This document shows positions 1 through 10,168 of a DNA stretch of 64,000 bases, piece after piece. The first letter of the stretch is position 1; every line of letters begins with the position of its first letter. Below the pieces are notes generated by a model. That model had not been told where the DNA came from, ran no database searches, and saw nothing but the letters and a program-made list of their open reading frames with translations. The stretch comes from Hirundichthys speculiger (lineage: Eukaryota > Chordata > Actinopteri > Beloniformes > Exocoetidae). The stretch spans positions 1 through 64,000 of the forward strand of contig JAGFBZ010002391.1 in assembly GCA_018398805.1 (NCBI GenBank), read 5' to 3'. The translations under genes and the position numbers were made by a program.

Positions 1-1837
1 CTCTCCACATTTAAAATAGACAAGGGCTCCCGTCAGGGATGCCCCCTGAGTCCTCTTCTTTTTGCGCTCTCACTGGAGCCTCTCGCGCAGACAATTCGGC
101 GGTCCTCTCTGATCTCCCCTATATCAATAAACGACACACAGCATCATATCAGCCTATATGCTGACGACATCTTATTGTTTGTGGAGAATGCTGTTCAGTC
201 CGTGACCCACGTGCTTTCTATCTTTGACCAGTTTAGTGCCATTTCAGGCTATAAAATAAACTGGTCGAAATCTGCCCTTATGCCATTGAATGAAGCAATG
301 AAATCTGCCACTGTATCATCTTTGATTCCAATTGTGAAGCAGTTCAAATATTTAGGTATAGAAAATTTCCCTTCTCTGCAATCTATTATAAAACACAATT
401 TTGAGGACACCCTCAGCAAAATTTGCCTTGATTTGAACAGATGGTCTTCCCTGTCCAACTCTCTTCAAGCTAGAGTGTCAATAATAAAAATGAATATCCT
501 TCCTCGTATCAACTTTGTGAGTTCAATGCTCCCCTTGCCCCCCCCCCCCCCCGAGCAAATTTTGGAATAAATTACACTCTGGTCATCTCTAAGTTTATGT
601 GGCATGGGAAGCGCCCCGTCTCAAGCTGTCCTTATTACAAAGAGCTAAAGCTCACGGCGGCTTATCATTGCCTAATTTTAAATTTTATTACTGGGCTTTC
701 ACATTACGCCCGCTTCTTAAGTGGTTTGACCCAGCAGCCAATATATCATGGCGAGAACTTGAGGAAAGTTTGGTACATCCCATTAAATTAAAGGATGTCT
801 TATATTCTAATGTAACCACTCACCAGTGAAGGGCTCGTTTTGGACCTATAGTTTCCCAACTAGTAAGTGTATGGAGAACTGCAGAGAAACTATGTAAGAT
901 CTCTTCAAAATGGAACCTGCTCTCTCCTGTTTTCAATAATTCTGGCCTTCTCTTAGGTGGACAGCCGATAAAGTTCCCAGGCTGGAGTGCTAGGGGGATT
1001 CACACTTTGGGGGACTTGTTTAATGAGAATGGTTTACGCACATTCCAAGATCTACGAGAGAGTTTTAATTTACCAGGTACTTCTTTCTTCTTTTACTTGC
1101 AATTGAGATCATCCATGAAAGCCTATGGGGTCCCCTGGCAAACTTCCCTTGCAATGAACCCTTTACATAAAGTAATCAGCAGTTTTAGGTCTTCTAGGTG
1201 TTTGGTATCACGGTTATACTTGTATCTGTTGGAACATAGCTATGAACCTTTGACATTGGACACGATGTGGAGGAATGACCTACCGAATTTGGACCCAGAG
1301 TTTAGCTGGGACTCTGTCTGGGATAACATCCCACTTACATCCAGGAACCCGGACCACCAGCAGATCCATCTGAACATTATTCACAGGACGTACCTCACGC
1401 CTCGCAGGCTTCACGCTATGAAGCTATTGGACAGTCCCAACTGTACATTATGTTCTTCAAATGCACTTGGAACGTTCTTCCATATGATGTGGGAGTGTCC
1501 GGGAGTTACGGACTTTTGGTCTATGGTTGCGAAAGAACTCTCAACTCTTCTGGCGACTGTTATCCCCAGCTCGGCATCAGTGCTACTGTTGAACGATATA
1601 TCCCAACTTCACCTAAGGACTGCACAGAAACGTGTCTTTTTCTCAGGACTGACAGCAGCCAAGAAGCTGTTGGCCCTGAGGTGGAAACCCCCTCACTCGC
1701 TGTCATTCCACCAATGGGCACTCACGTTTTTAGACATTGGATACCTTGAATTATCTACTGCTCGGCTGCATGGTGCAAGGGAAGATAATGTTAATATATG
1801 GTCGTACATTGCTGAAAAGATTAAGGAGATGGTTTGA
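1..1837 (+). pseudogene. L1-like ORF2 (reverse transcriptase, C-terminal part), broken
   Basis: Frame 1 reads from base 1 with [19 protein letters not shown] and then YADDILLF near 157-180. These are the reverse transcriptase block before the catalytic site and the catalytic YADD itself. The frame is lost around the C-run at 541-552 and shifts again near 615. It then continues in another frame from about 599, through a TGA at 827-829, to the stop at 1835-1837. The C-terminal part holds a CxxC...H....C motif (CTLC then HMMWEC, near 1441-1500), as in L1 ORF2 proteins. Known of the family: ORF2 nicks target DNA and copies the element RNA. This copy cannot make the protein as read. Confidence 0.85.
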
Positions 1838-2045
1838 TATACCTACGGTTTTGTCACAGAATCATTTGTTTTTTTTCTTGTTGGACCTGGGTGGCGGGGT
1901 GGGGGTGGGGGGGTGGGTAAGCTGTGTTTTTGTTTTGTTATGTTTTTTTTTGTTGTTGTTGTTTTTCCTGTCAGTATTCATAATGGTTGTAATCGCTGAC
2001 TCAGATTCGCAATAAATAAAAAACATTTGATCACAAAAAAAAAAA
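1..2045 (+). mobile_element. L1-like LINE, 3' portion
   Basis: The window opens inside a non-LTR retrotransposon. The segment encodes the second half of an L1-clade ORF2 (reverse transcriptase motif block, then the C-terminal Cys/His motif), followed by a roughly 200-bp 3' UTR rich in T and G. It ends with AATAAATAAA and an A-run near 2011-2045, as expected for target-primed insertion. The 5' part lies outside the window, so truncation cannot be judged. The C-run at 541-552 and an in-frame TGA at 827-829 show that this copy is dead or poorly assembled. Confidence 0.85.
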
Positions 2046-3186
2046 CAATGTTCTGTGATCTCCTTGTTCCCTCCACAGCAAACATCTGAATGAGATCATG
2101 CCACAGCTGTACAGACATCATCTGCCCTTAAGAGAATAATAACGTATGCAAGTAATACAGTGATGCATAATCGAGAGGTAGAGCCGGTTGTCCAGTCCAC
2201 ATGTGACTGGGTGGACGTGCAATGACGCGATTTGGACGCGCTCTTTTACGCGCCGACATGCCGGTTGCGCTTTCCACCACAAATCGGTACTCTTGTGTAT
2301 GTGTGGTATCTCGCGGTAATCTCGTTTTTAGGATAGAGGGTTAGCGGGTCAGACCACTCGCTACCCTCTATCCTAACCCCTTGATCGCAATATACCAAAT
2401 TTGTGGAAAGCGCAAGAGACACGCCCATTGCAGTGCCTTCAATGTGAGTAAGGGAGTCGGCATAATGGGTAGCGGCTTTAGGGAGCGGAAGATTGCATTA
2501 GCGGTTGGCGGAGGTTCCTAAATTAGCAATTTGCGGGTAGTGGGTAGCGGCTAGCGGGAGGTGTAAGATCGGGCCCTAAGTCTCTAAGTTACCTAGAAAA
2601 AATTCTGAAATCGAGCATTTTTGCCATTTTTCTGAAATTTCAAGAATATGCTTGTTTTGTGTGCAGAACTTTAAATTTCAAAAATGGCAAATATCTTGAT
2701 ATAGAATCTTGATATGGAACAACCCATCAGTCTGATGTGAAAATTCCAATGAGGATCAGTGAGGAAAAACATTTAGCTGCAGAAAGTGATGGTTGATAAT
2801 AATCAAGAGTGACAAGATCACAAAAGAAGAGTCTCGGCAGCACTTCTTGTTGTAGACCCAAGTACAAGCATAGGCTCACCGGCAAGTCTCCATGAAGTGC
2901 TGTAGAGACCATTCCAAATCAACTTTAAGGGTTGCAAATTGAATTGAAGAAAAAAAAATTGGTTAATAATACAATAAGTGCAAAAACTGGGCATTTTTTC
3001 AACACGATTGAAAAAAAATTAGCTTTTTTTTTTTTTTTTTTTTTGGTCGAAACTTCAAGAATATTTCTTGGCTTTCTTTTTGGCATATGTTGCTTTGTCT
3101 CTGCCGCTGACTCGGGCTACTTTGCATGGCGAGACTCCAAGCTTGGTGATGTTTTCATTTAGTTGCCTTTCAACATCAGCCGGGGG
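2046..3186. other. Intergenic, no gene seen
   Basis: There is no convincing coding sequence; short open frames lack recognisable motifs. It holds a fold-back inverted repeat (separate entry), a G-rich stretch at about 2460-2575 with repeated GGGTAGCGG-like words, and AT-rich sequence with an 18-20 base T-run near 3025-3045. Confidence 0.5.
2263..2415. repeat. Fold-back inverted repeat
   Basis: Outer arms TTGCGCTTTCCACCACAAAT (from about 2263) and ATTTGTGGAAAGCGCAA (ending about 2414) are inverted copies. Inside them is a second stem, GGATAGAGGGTTAGCG at 2331-2346 against CGCTACCCTCTATCC ending at 2373, with one bulged base and a loop of about a dozen bases. The nested symmetry suggests a small fold-back or MITE-like element. 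The family was not recognised. Confidence 0.6.
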
Positions 3187-3620
3187 CAAGGGCGTAACCA
3201 TGGTATAGACATTGGGGGGGTCCAAATGAGAGCCTCCCCCAGAATTTTTTTTAAAGGTGCATTTCCCACAGTTATGTGATTTTTATTTATTGACCATCTG
3301 AAATCACATTTAAAGGAATAGTCTGCAATTTCTCTGAGATAGTAGCGAATAGGATAGCTTCCAGCTGGGAAAAATTACATGCCTAAAACATGTTGATGTA
3401 AATATTGTGATTGGAACGACAAAAAGTCCATAGCAAACGATAGACTTTTAATTCCAAGTTAATTTGTATTTTGTTGATTTGTCTCAAAATGAATGTCTGC
3501 ACATTTACACTGAAACGTTTAATGTGAATGAAATCATAGATTTGTACAAAGAATTAAAAGTAAAATATTGTTGTTAATTGAATATATATACAGATTTATT
3601 CATTTGACATTAAAAAAATA

Positions 3621-4009
3621 GCGTGGCCTGTCCTTACAGCATCCCTCTCCCTGTCTCTCTGTGCTACCTGCATTATGACCAGATATTATTATTGTACCAG
3701 AAGAATAACTGACCCTGAGGAAAATTTTATTTAGAATATTCTGCTTTTCTTACTAGTTTTATTTACTGCTGACACGTAGGCTTAGGTTAAAACAAATGTC
3801 ATCAAGCTGTTGAGTCTTGTATTCCAGTGTCTCACCTGATCATCCATGTTTTCAGAGACTGTCTGTCCTGTTCTTACAGCGTCCCTCTCCCTGTCTCTGT
3901 GCTGCCTGCATTATGACCAGATATTATTATTATTGTACCAGAAGAACAGTAACTGACCCTGAGGATCTTTTTAATTTGATACGTTGAATATTCTGCTTGT
4001 ATTACTAGC
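3621..4009 (+). repeat. Direct duplication of about 140 bp
   Basis: Bases about 3621-3757 and 3858-4009 are two diverged direct copies. Both run from TCCTTACAGC/TTCTTACAGC through CCCTCTCCCTGTCTC, TGCATTATGACCAGATATTA and the ACTGACCCTGAGGA block to ATATTCTGCTT and TTACTAG. They differ by small indels, such as the number of ATT units. Both lie in the left arm of the TIR-bounded segment, before the gypsy insertion. Confidence 0.75.
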
Positions 4010-4379
4010 GTTACACACACACATACACACGACACACGGAGAGAGAAAACAGCAGCACACACGGAAGACACATCATATCATATGATACAGCCTCTTCACT
4101 TCAAGCTAGCTAGCTCAACTAACAAACTGAGCCCTTTTTAACGAGTTAAATATTTCAAACTAATTTAAAATTTAACACTCAGTATGACAACATCACTCCT
4201 CTTTAGCTATCTAGTTGCTTACTGTCTGAAAAAACTTTGTATGTCCTGTTTTTTCTGCTTTTTGGGTAAAGACATTGCTTCCTCCTCTTTCACATTCAAC
4301 GCTCTATTGTTTCGTCTGTCGGAGCCGCTTCAAACCGAGAGCCGTTAAATGGGCGCAACCAAGTGTACAACTGGGAGGG

Positions 4380-4524
4380 TGTCATGTATTATGTTGTAGT
4401 ACTGGAGTCACCACTAGGTGGGGCTATACGGTTACAAGGACTGTGTTGTATATGTTGAAGCGGCACAAGTAAACACTGTTCAGTCTGATTCAAGATGGCT
4501 CCTCATTGACTCGTAAACATTACA
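4380..4524 (+). repeat. LTR 1 (5' LTR) of gypsy dimer
   Basis: This 145-bp LTR starts TGTCATGTATTATG and ends AAACATTACA, giving the usual TG...CA ends. It is preceded by target duplication GAGGG and followed directly by the primer-binding site. It reads as identical to the other two LTRs. The LTR is short and has no canonical TATA box that I can defend. Confidence 0.95.
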
Positions 4525-4540
4525 TGGTGTCAGAAACGAG
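4525..4540 (+). promoter_or_regulatory. Primer-binding site, copy 1
   Basis: TGGTGTCAGAAACGAG begins at the first base after the LTR. TGG is the complement of a tRNA CCA end. The first nine bases fit a leucine-type tRNA 3' end, but that assignment is inferred and not checked. The same site follows LTR 2 at 8880-8895. Confidence 0.7.
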
Positions 4541-4577
4541 ATTAAAAAAAAGACAAAAAGAACCCAGAAGATGAAAG

Positions 4578-5405
4578 ATGGAACTTCAAAAACCTCCAGG
4601 AACATTGAGCCTAGAAGGTAATCTGTCTGAAAACTGGAGAGTCTGGATTCAAAAGTTCGACATATATCTCATCGCTAGCGGAATAGCAGAGAAGTCGGAC
4701 AAAGTCAAATGCACCACGTTTCTCCATGTTGCAGGAGACGACGCCATCAAGGTATACAACACGTTTCAGTTTGACGACGATGTTGATGATCTGGAAGTAC
4801 TGAAAGATTTATTTAAAAACTACTGTGAGCCTCGAAAAAATCTGACGTACCAGAGACATTTGTTTTTCACGAGAGCGCAAGGGAATACAGAGTCCATTGA
4901 TGCGTACGTCACAGATTTGAAAAACAAAGCTAAAGACTGCGAGTTTGGAGAATTAACCGAGTCATTAATAAGAGACAGAGTTGTATGTGGAATCACAAAT
5001 GACCAGATCCGAGGCAGACTGTTGAGAGAGCCGGAGCTGTCGCTACAAAGAGCTGTGGACATTTGCCGTGCTAGCGAAGTGAGCAAAACTCAACTAAAAA
5101 AACTACATGAAGAAACTGAAGTACCGGTTCAGAAAGTACACAAACAAAAAGCATATGGAAAAAAGGAAAGACCACAATTCCAACCAAAGACAGGAAAAAC
5201 ACAAGCAGACTGTGGTAAATGCGGATATAAACACGAGCCAAGAAAGTGCCCTGCATTTGGCCAAACCTGCAACTCCTGTCACAGAAAGAATCACTATGCT
5301 AAGATGTGTATGAGCCGTGGACGGACAGAAAGCCGACGGAAAATACAAGGTATTGAATGTGACACAGAACATGATGATGATGATATGTTTTATAGGGACA
5401 ATTGA
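4578..5405 (+). CDS. Gypsy gag-like protein, copy 1
   Basis: This 275-codon frame starts about 50 bp after the primer-binding site. It encodes a Gag-type capsid/nucleocapsid protein, which packages element RNA into cytoplasmic particles. An acidic/helical N-terminal region is followed at about residues 213-245 by two zinc knuckles, CGKCGYKHEPRKC (CX2CX3HX4C) and CNSCHRKNHYAKMC (CX2CX4HX4C). The first has one residue fewer before His than the usual CCHC. The frame ends early because copy 1 has four T at 5388-5391 where copy 2 has three. In copy 2 the frame runs on into the protease, so this stop is a lesion or assembly error and not a programmed end. Confidence 0.85.
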   Translation: MELQKPPGTLSLEGNLSENWRVWIQKFDIYLIASGIAEKSDKVKCTTFLHVAGDDAIKVYNTFQFDDDVDDLEVLKDLFKNYCEPRKNLTYQRHLFFTRAQGNTESIDAYVTDLKNKAKDCEFGELTESLIRDRVVCGITNDQIRGRLLREPELSLQRAVDICRASEVSKTQLKKLHEETEVPVQKVHKQKAYGKKERPQFQPKTGKTQADCGKCGYKHEPRKCPAFGQTCNSCHRKNHYAKMCMSRGRTESRRKIQGIECDTEHDDDDMFYRDN

Positions 5406-8400
5406 ACTGAAACAAGAAGAAAAGAGCCATGTTAACAGGCTAGACAAAGAGAAAGATCAAACAAATAATGATGACTGGACTGCAACACTAAACATAAACA
5501 AACAGGCACTCACTGTACTGATAGATACAGGTGCAAACTGTAATGTTATATCCAAAAGAGACTTGAATGCACTGAAACTGACTGAAAAGAACCTGAACAA
5601 ATCTTGCTATAAATTAGTGGGGTTTTTTGGAAAAAAAGTGAAGCCATTAGGGCAGAAGACCATAACATGCAAGTACAAAGACAAAGAGTTAGAAGTGGAC
5701 TTTCAAGTCATAAAGCATGATACAAAAGCAGTCTTGGGAAAAGAGTCCAGTGTTGCGTTTGGTATGGTGAAGAGGATCTATGCAGTGGAAGAAAAAACAC
5801 AGACGGACATATTGAGTGAATATGAAGATTTATTCAGCGGACTAGGCTGTGTCCCGGGAGTTCACCATATTCAGGTAAACCCAGCTGTTGCACCAGTGAT
5901 TCATCCTCCTAGAAAGGTCCCAGTAGCCCTGAGAAAAGATGTGGAAAAAGAATTAAAAAGGATGGAAAATCTCGGTGTCATTGAAAAACAAACTGAGCCT
6001 ACGGAATGGGTCAGCAGCATGGTGACAGTTGTGAAACCAAACAAAATAAGAATATGCCTCGACCCTCAGAACTTAAACAAAGCAATACAATGAGAACATT
6101 ATCCTCTGAAAACTGTGGAGGAAGTTGTGGCTGAAATGCCCAGAGCAAAGGTCTTCTCAGTTGTTGATGCTAACCAAGGCTACTGGCAGATCCAGTTGGA
6201 TGATGAGAGCTCAAAACTGTGTACCTTTAACTCGCCCTCAGGAAGGTACAGGTTTAAGAGGCTTCCCTTCGGGATATCTTCTGCCCCAGAAGTATTCCAG
6301 AGATGCTTGTCACAGCATCTAGAAGGACTTGACGGAGTCGTCAACGTGATGGATGACATTCTGGTGTGGGGTGAAGATAGAGAGTCACATGACAACAGAC
6401 TAAGGAAGCTGTTAGATCGACTGAGGAGCATAAACTTGAAACTAAATCGAAACAAATGCAAAATTGGACTGAGTGAAATCAGCTACATAGGACATGTGCT
6501 GAGTAAAGACGGACTGAGACCTGACATGGATAAAGTGCGAGCCATACAAGAAATGCCTCAGCCAAAAGACAAAACAGAGCTTCAGAGATTCATGGGAAAT
6601 TCATTCCAAACCTCTCAGAAGTATCTGCACCACTCCGAAAGCTGCTGGAAGGAGACACCGCCTGGCATTGGGAAAATGAACAACAAAAAAGCTTCACACG
6701 ACTGCAAGAGCTGGTGAGTAACACTCCTGTGTTACAGTATTATGATGTGGAGAAGCCTGTCACATTGTCAGTCGATGCCAGTTCAGGTGGACTGGGAGCA
6801 GTGATCCTGCAAGAACAACATCCAGTGGCATACGGCTCAAGGACACTAACAGAGTGTGAACAAAGATACGCTCAAATAGAAAAAGAGCTGCTGGCAATTG
6901 TGTATGGGTGTGAAAGATTTCATCAATATCTGTTTGGCAGATGTGTTCAAGTTGAGTCAGATCACAAACCATTAGAGACTATATTCAAAAAGCCACTCCA
7001 CAAAGCTCCTGCAAGGCTGCAGAAAATGTTAATGAGACTACAGAAATACAGCCTGCAAGTGTCATACAAACCTGGTAAAGAAATGCACATTGCGGATGCA
7101 TTAAGCAGAGCCAGTTTGAGACACCACACACAGGACGGACAGGAGGACGAGCTGGACGTGAGCTATGTAGTCCAACAGTTACCTGTTTCAGAAGAAAAAA
7201 GTCAGCAGTTCAAAAATGCAACAAAAGAGGATGAGGAACTTAGTCTAGTCAGACAAGCAGTTCAAAATGGATGGCCTGAGTCACGGAGCCAAGTCCCAAA
7301 GACAATCCAAAAGTATTGGACGTTCAGAGAGGAGCTGACATACTCAGATGGTCTACTGTTCAAAAACTCCAAGTTGGTTGTTCCTACAAAGATGAGAGAG
7401 GAGATGCTTGAAAAAATTCATGAGGCACATATGGGAATTGTGAAGAGCAAGGAACGTGCAAGAGACATTTTGTTTTGGCCAGGGATGGCAAGACAAATTG
7501 AAGAAGTTGTACAGAAATGTGCAGTGTGCAACAAACATAAAAACAACAATCCCAGAGAGCCCTTGATACCACATACAGTTCCTTCAAGAGCGTGGTCTAA
7601 AGTAGGAATTGATCTTTTCCATTTCAACAATGCAGAGTACATCATGTGTGTGTAGATTATTACTCAAAGTACCCAGAGATTTCAAAATTAAGTGGTACTA
7701 CAAGTAAACACATCATTACAGCACTCAAGTCTATTTTTGCCAGACACGGTGTACCTGATGAACTGTTTTCTGACAATGGGACCCAGCTGATAAGTGCAGA
7801 AATGCAAGACTTTGCGGCCAGCTGGGAGTTCAAACACACGACTTCGAGTCCAGAGTTTCCGCAGTCAAATGGTCAAGCCGAAAGAGCCATACAAACGGTA
7901 AAAAATCTGCTGAAAAAAGCTCAGGAGAGCTTCAGAGACCCATACATTGCTCTTTTAGAATACAGGAACACGCCAGTGGACGGGGTGGGGTACTCCCCCG
8001 CACAGCTCCTTATGGGAAGAAGGCTGAAAACAAAAATACCTGTGTCAAGGAAACTGTTAAAGCCAGGAGTGTACAGACATGCACGGAGCAGATTGATGAA
8101 CAGACAGGAAAAGCAGAGACGCTACTTTGACCGTGGAACAAGGAAACTCCCTCTGGTGGATGTAGGAGAAAGAGTCAGAATCAGACAGCAAAAAACATTG
8201 GCAACCTGCTGTTATACTGAAGAGACATGATCAGCCAAGGTCGTACATTGTACAAACTGACAATGAGCAAATTTACAGAAGAAACAGGAGACACATTCTG
8301 AAGACCAAAGAAATGTCAAGTTCACCACAACAAACACAACATGAGACAGTGGAAAGTGTTCACGATTCGTTGCCACTGATGGAAAGCGGACAGCAGACTG

Positions 8401-8570
8401 CAGGGACTGAACCAGGACAGATGGAATACCAAGAAAGTCACATGCCTGCAAAGACTCCACCGCAAACACCGAAGTCATCAGTGATAACAGAGACTGTGAG
8501 CACTGATTGTCGTGAAAAAACTTCACGTTTTGGTAGACCTATTAGAGTTCCTTTTAGGTACAGGGAATGA
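5317..8570 (+). pseudogene. Gypsy protease-RT-RNase H-integrase region, copy 1, broken
   Basis: Same content as copy 2, but the frame is interrupted several times. Protease DTG lies in the first piece (near 5524-5532). A TGA at 6091-6093 replaces a CGA codon at the start of RT. RT core LPFGISS and MDD lie in 6115-6717. About 10 bp are missing near 6597 relative to copy 2. RNase H and the integrase zinc finger lie in 6714-7655. Two extra bases (TG) near 7650 and one extra A near 8190 shift the frame again; the C-terminal tail is open at 8313-8570. Nucleotide identity to copy 2 is above 99 percent by eye, so the breaks are recent or are assembly artefacts. Confidence 0.9.
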
Positions 8571-8721
8571 TAGCAGAAACTGTGTAATGTTCAAATATGT
8601 TTTATTGAAGGACATTGGGTTAAAAAAAAAAAAAAAAAACATGTGAAGAAAGCAGTGTTGTGTTCTGTAAGTTCTAACCTGTTGAGTAAGTAGAACTGTG
8701 AAAGAAAGAAAAAAAAAAGCT

Positions 8722-8734
8722 AAAGAAAGGGAGA
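8722..8734 (+). promoter_or_regulatory. Polypurine tract before LTR 2
   Basis: AAAGAAAGGGAGA is an all-purine run directly before the TG of LTR 2. This is the expected position of the plus-strand primer. The identical tract precedes LTR 3 at 13087-13099. Confidence 0.75.
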
Positions 8735-8879
8735 TGTCATGTATTATGTTGTAGTACTGGAGTCACCACTAGGTGGGGCTATACGGTTACAAGGACTGTG
8801 TTGTATATGTTGAAGCGGCACAAGTAAACACTGTTCAGTCTGATTCAAGATGGCTCCTCATTGACTCGTAAACATTACA
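8735..8879 (+). repeat. LTR 2 (shared middle LTR)
   Basis: This 145-bp LTR is identical by eye to LTR 1 and LTR 3. It serves as 3' LTR of copy 1 and 5' LTR of copy 2. No GAGGG duplication lies at its borders: the left is the polypurine tract and the right is the primer-binding site. That is the mark of a tandem dimer and not of two adjacent insertions. Confidence 0.95.
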
Positions 8880-8932
8880 TGGTGTCAGAAACGAGATTAA
8901 AAAAAAGACAAAAAGAACCCAGAAGATGAAAG

Positions 8933-10075
8933 ATGGAACTTCAAAAACCTCCAGGAACATTGAGCCTAGAAGGTAATCTGTCTGAAAACTGGAGAGTCTG
9001 GATTCAAAAGTTCGACATATATCTCATCGCTAGCGGAATAGCAGAGAAGTCGGACAAAGTCAAATGCACCACGTTTCTCCATGTTGCAGGAGACGACGCC
9101 ATCAAGGTATACAACACGTTTCAGTTTGACGACGATGTTGATGATCTGGAAGTACTGAAAGATTTATTTAAAAACTACTGTGAGCCTCGAAAAAATCTGA
9201 CGTACCAGAGACATTTGTTTTTCACGAGAGCGCAAGGGAATACAGAGTCCATTGATGCGTACGTCACAGATTTAAAAAACAAAGCTAAAGACTGCGAGTT
9301 TGGAGAATTAACCGAGTCATTAATAAGAGACAGAGTTGTATGTGGAATCACAAATGACCAGATCCGAGGCAGACTGTTGAGAGAGCCGGAGCTGTCGCTA
9401 CAAAGAGCTGTGGACATTTGCCGTGCTAGCGAAGTGAGCAAAACTCAACTAAAAAAACTACATGAAGAAACTGAAGTACCGGTTCAGAAAGTACACAAAC
9501 AAAAAGCATATGGAAAAAAGGAAAGACCACAATTCCAACCAAAGACAGGAAAAACACAAGCAGACTGTGGTAAATGCGGATATAAACACGAGCCAAGAAA
9601 GTGCCCTGCATTTGGCCAAACCTGCAACTCCTGTCACAGAAAGAATCACTATGCTAAGATGTGTATGAGCCGTGGACGGACAGAAAGCCGACGGAAAATA
9701 CAAGGTATTGAATGTGACACAGAACATGATGATGATGATATGTTTATAGGGACAATTGAACTGAAACAAGAAGAAAAGAGCCATGTTAACAGGCTAGACA
9801 AAGAGAAAGATCAAACAAATAATGATGACTGGACTGCAACACTAAACATAAACAAACAGGCACTCACTGTACTGATAGATACAGGTGCAAACTGTAATGT
9901 TATATCCAAAAGAGACTTGAATGCACTGAAACTGACTGAAAAGAACCTGAACAAATCTTGCTATAAATTAGTGGGGTTTTTTGGGAAAAAAAGTGAAGCC
10001 ATTAGGGCAGAAGACCATAACATGCAAGTACAAAGACAAAGAGTTAGAAGTGGACTTTCAAGTCATAAAGCATGA
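8933..10075 (+). CDS. Gypsy gag-protease frame, copy 2
   Basis: This 380-codon frame holds the Gag domain (two zinc knuckles near residues 213-245) and the start of an aspartic protease with the active-site triplet DTG in VLIDTGANCNVIS near residues 312-325. Gag and protease in one frame imply a single Gag-Pol polyprotein. The frame is lost near 9982, where copy 2 has GGG before an A-run and copy 1 has GG. A second 2-bp difference follows near 10155 (ACACACAG against ACACAG in copy 1). Because each copy is open where the other is broken, neither break looks like programmed frameshifting. Confidence 0.85.
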   Translation: MELQKPPGTLSLEGNLSENWRVWIQKFDIYLIASGIAEKSDKVKCTTFLHVAGDDAIKVYNTFQFDDDVDDLEVLKDLFKNYCEPRKNLTYQRHLFFTRAQGNTESIDAYVTDLKNKAKDCEFGELTESLIRDRVVCGITNDQIRGRLLREPELSLQRAVDICRASEVSKTQLKKLHEETEVPVQKVHKQKAYGKKERPQFQPKTGKTQADCGKCGYKHEPRKCPAFGQTCNSCHRKNHYAKMCMSRGRTESRRKIQGIECDTEHDDDDMFIGTIELKQEEKSHVNRLDKEKDQTNNDDWTATLNINKQALTVLIDTGANCNVISKRDLNALKLTEKNLNKSCYKLVGFFGKKSEAIRAEDHNMQVQRQRVRSGLSSHKA

Positions 10076-10168
10076 TACAAAAGCAGTCTTGGGAAAAGAG
10101 TCCAGTGTTGCATTTGGTATGGTGAAGAGGATCTATGCAGTGGAAGAAAAAACACACAGACGGACATA

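Noticed and set aside
2331..2373. microRNA precursor or terminator hairpin
   Set aside because: The stem is only about 15 bp with a bulge and lies inside a larger inverted repeat; a fold-back element explains it better.
5388..5391. Programmed gag-pol frameshift site in the gypsy element
   Set aside because: The T-run length differs between the two copies and copy 2 reads straight through, so the shift is a lesion or assembly error.
5103..5447. Hydrophobic minus-strand frames inside gypsy gag
   Set aside because: Antisense shadows of A-rich gag sequence, repeated identically in copy 2.
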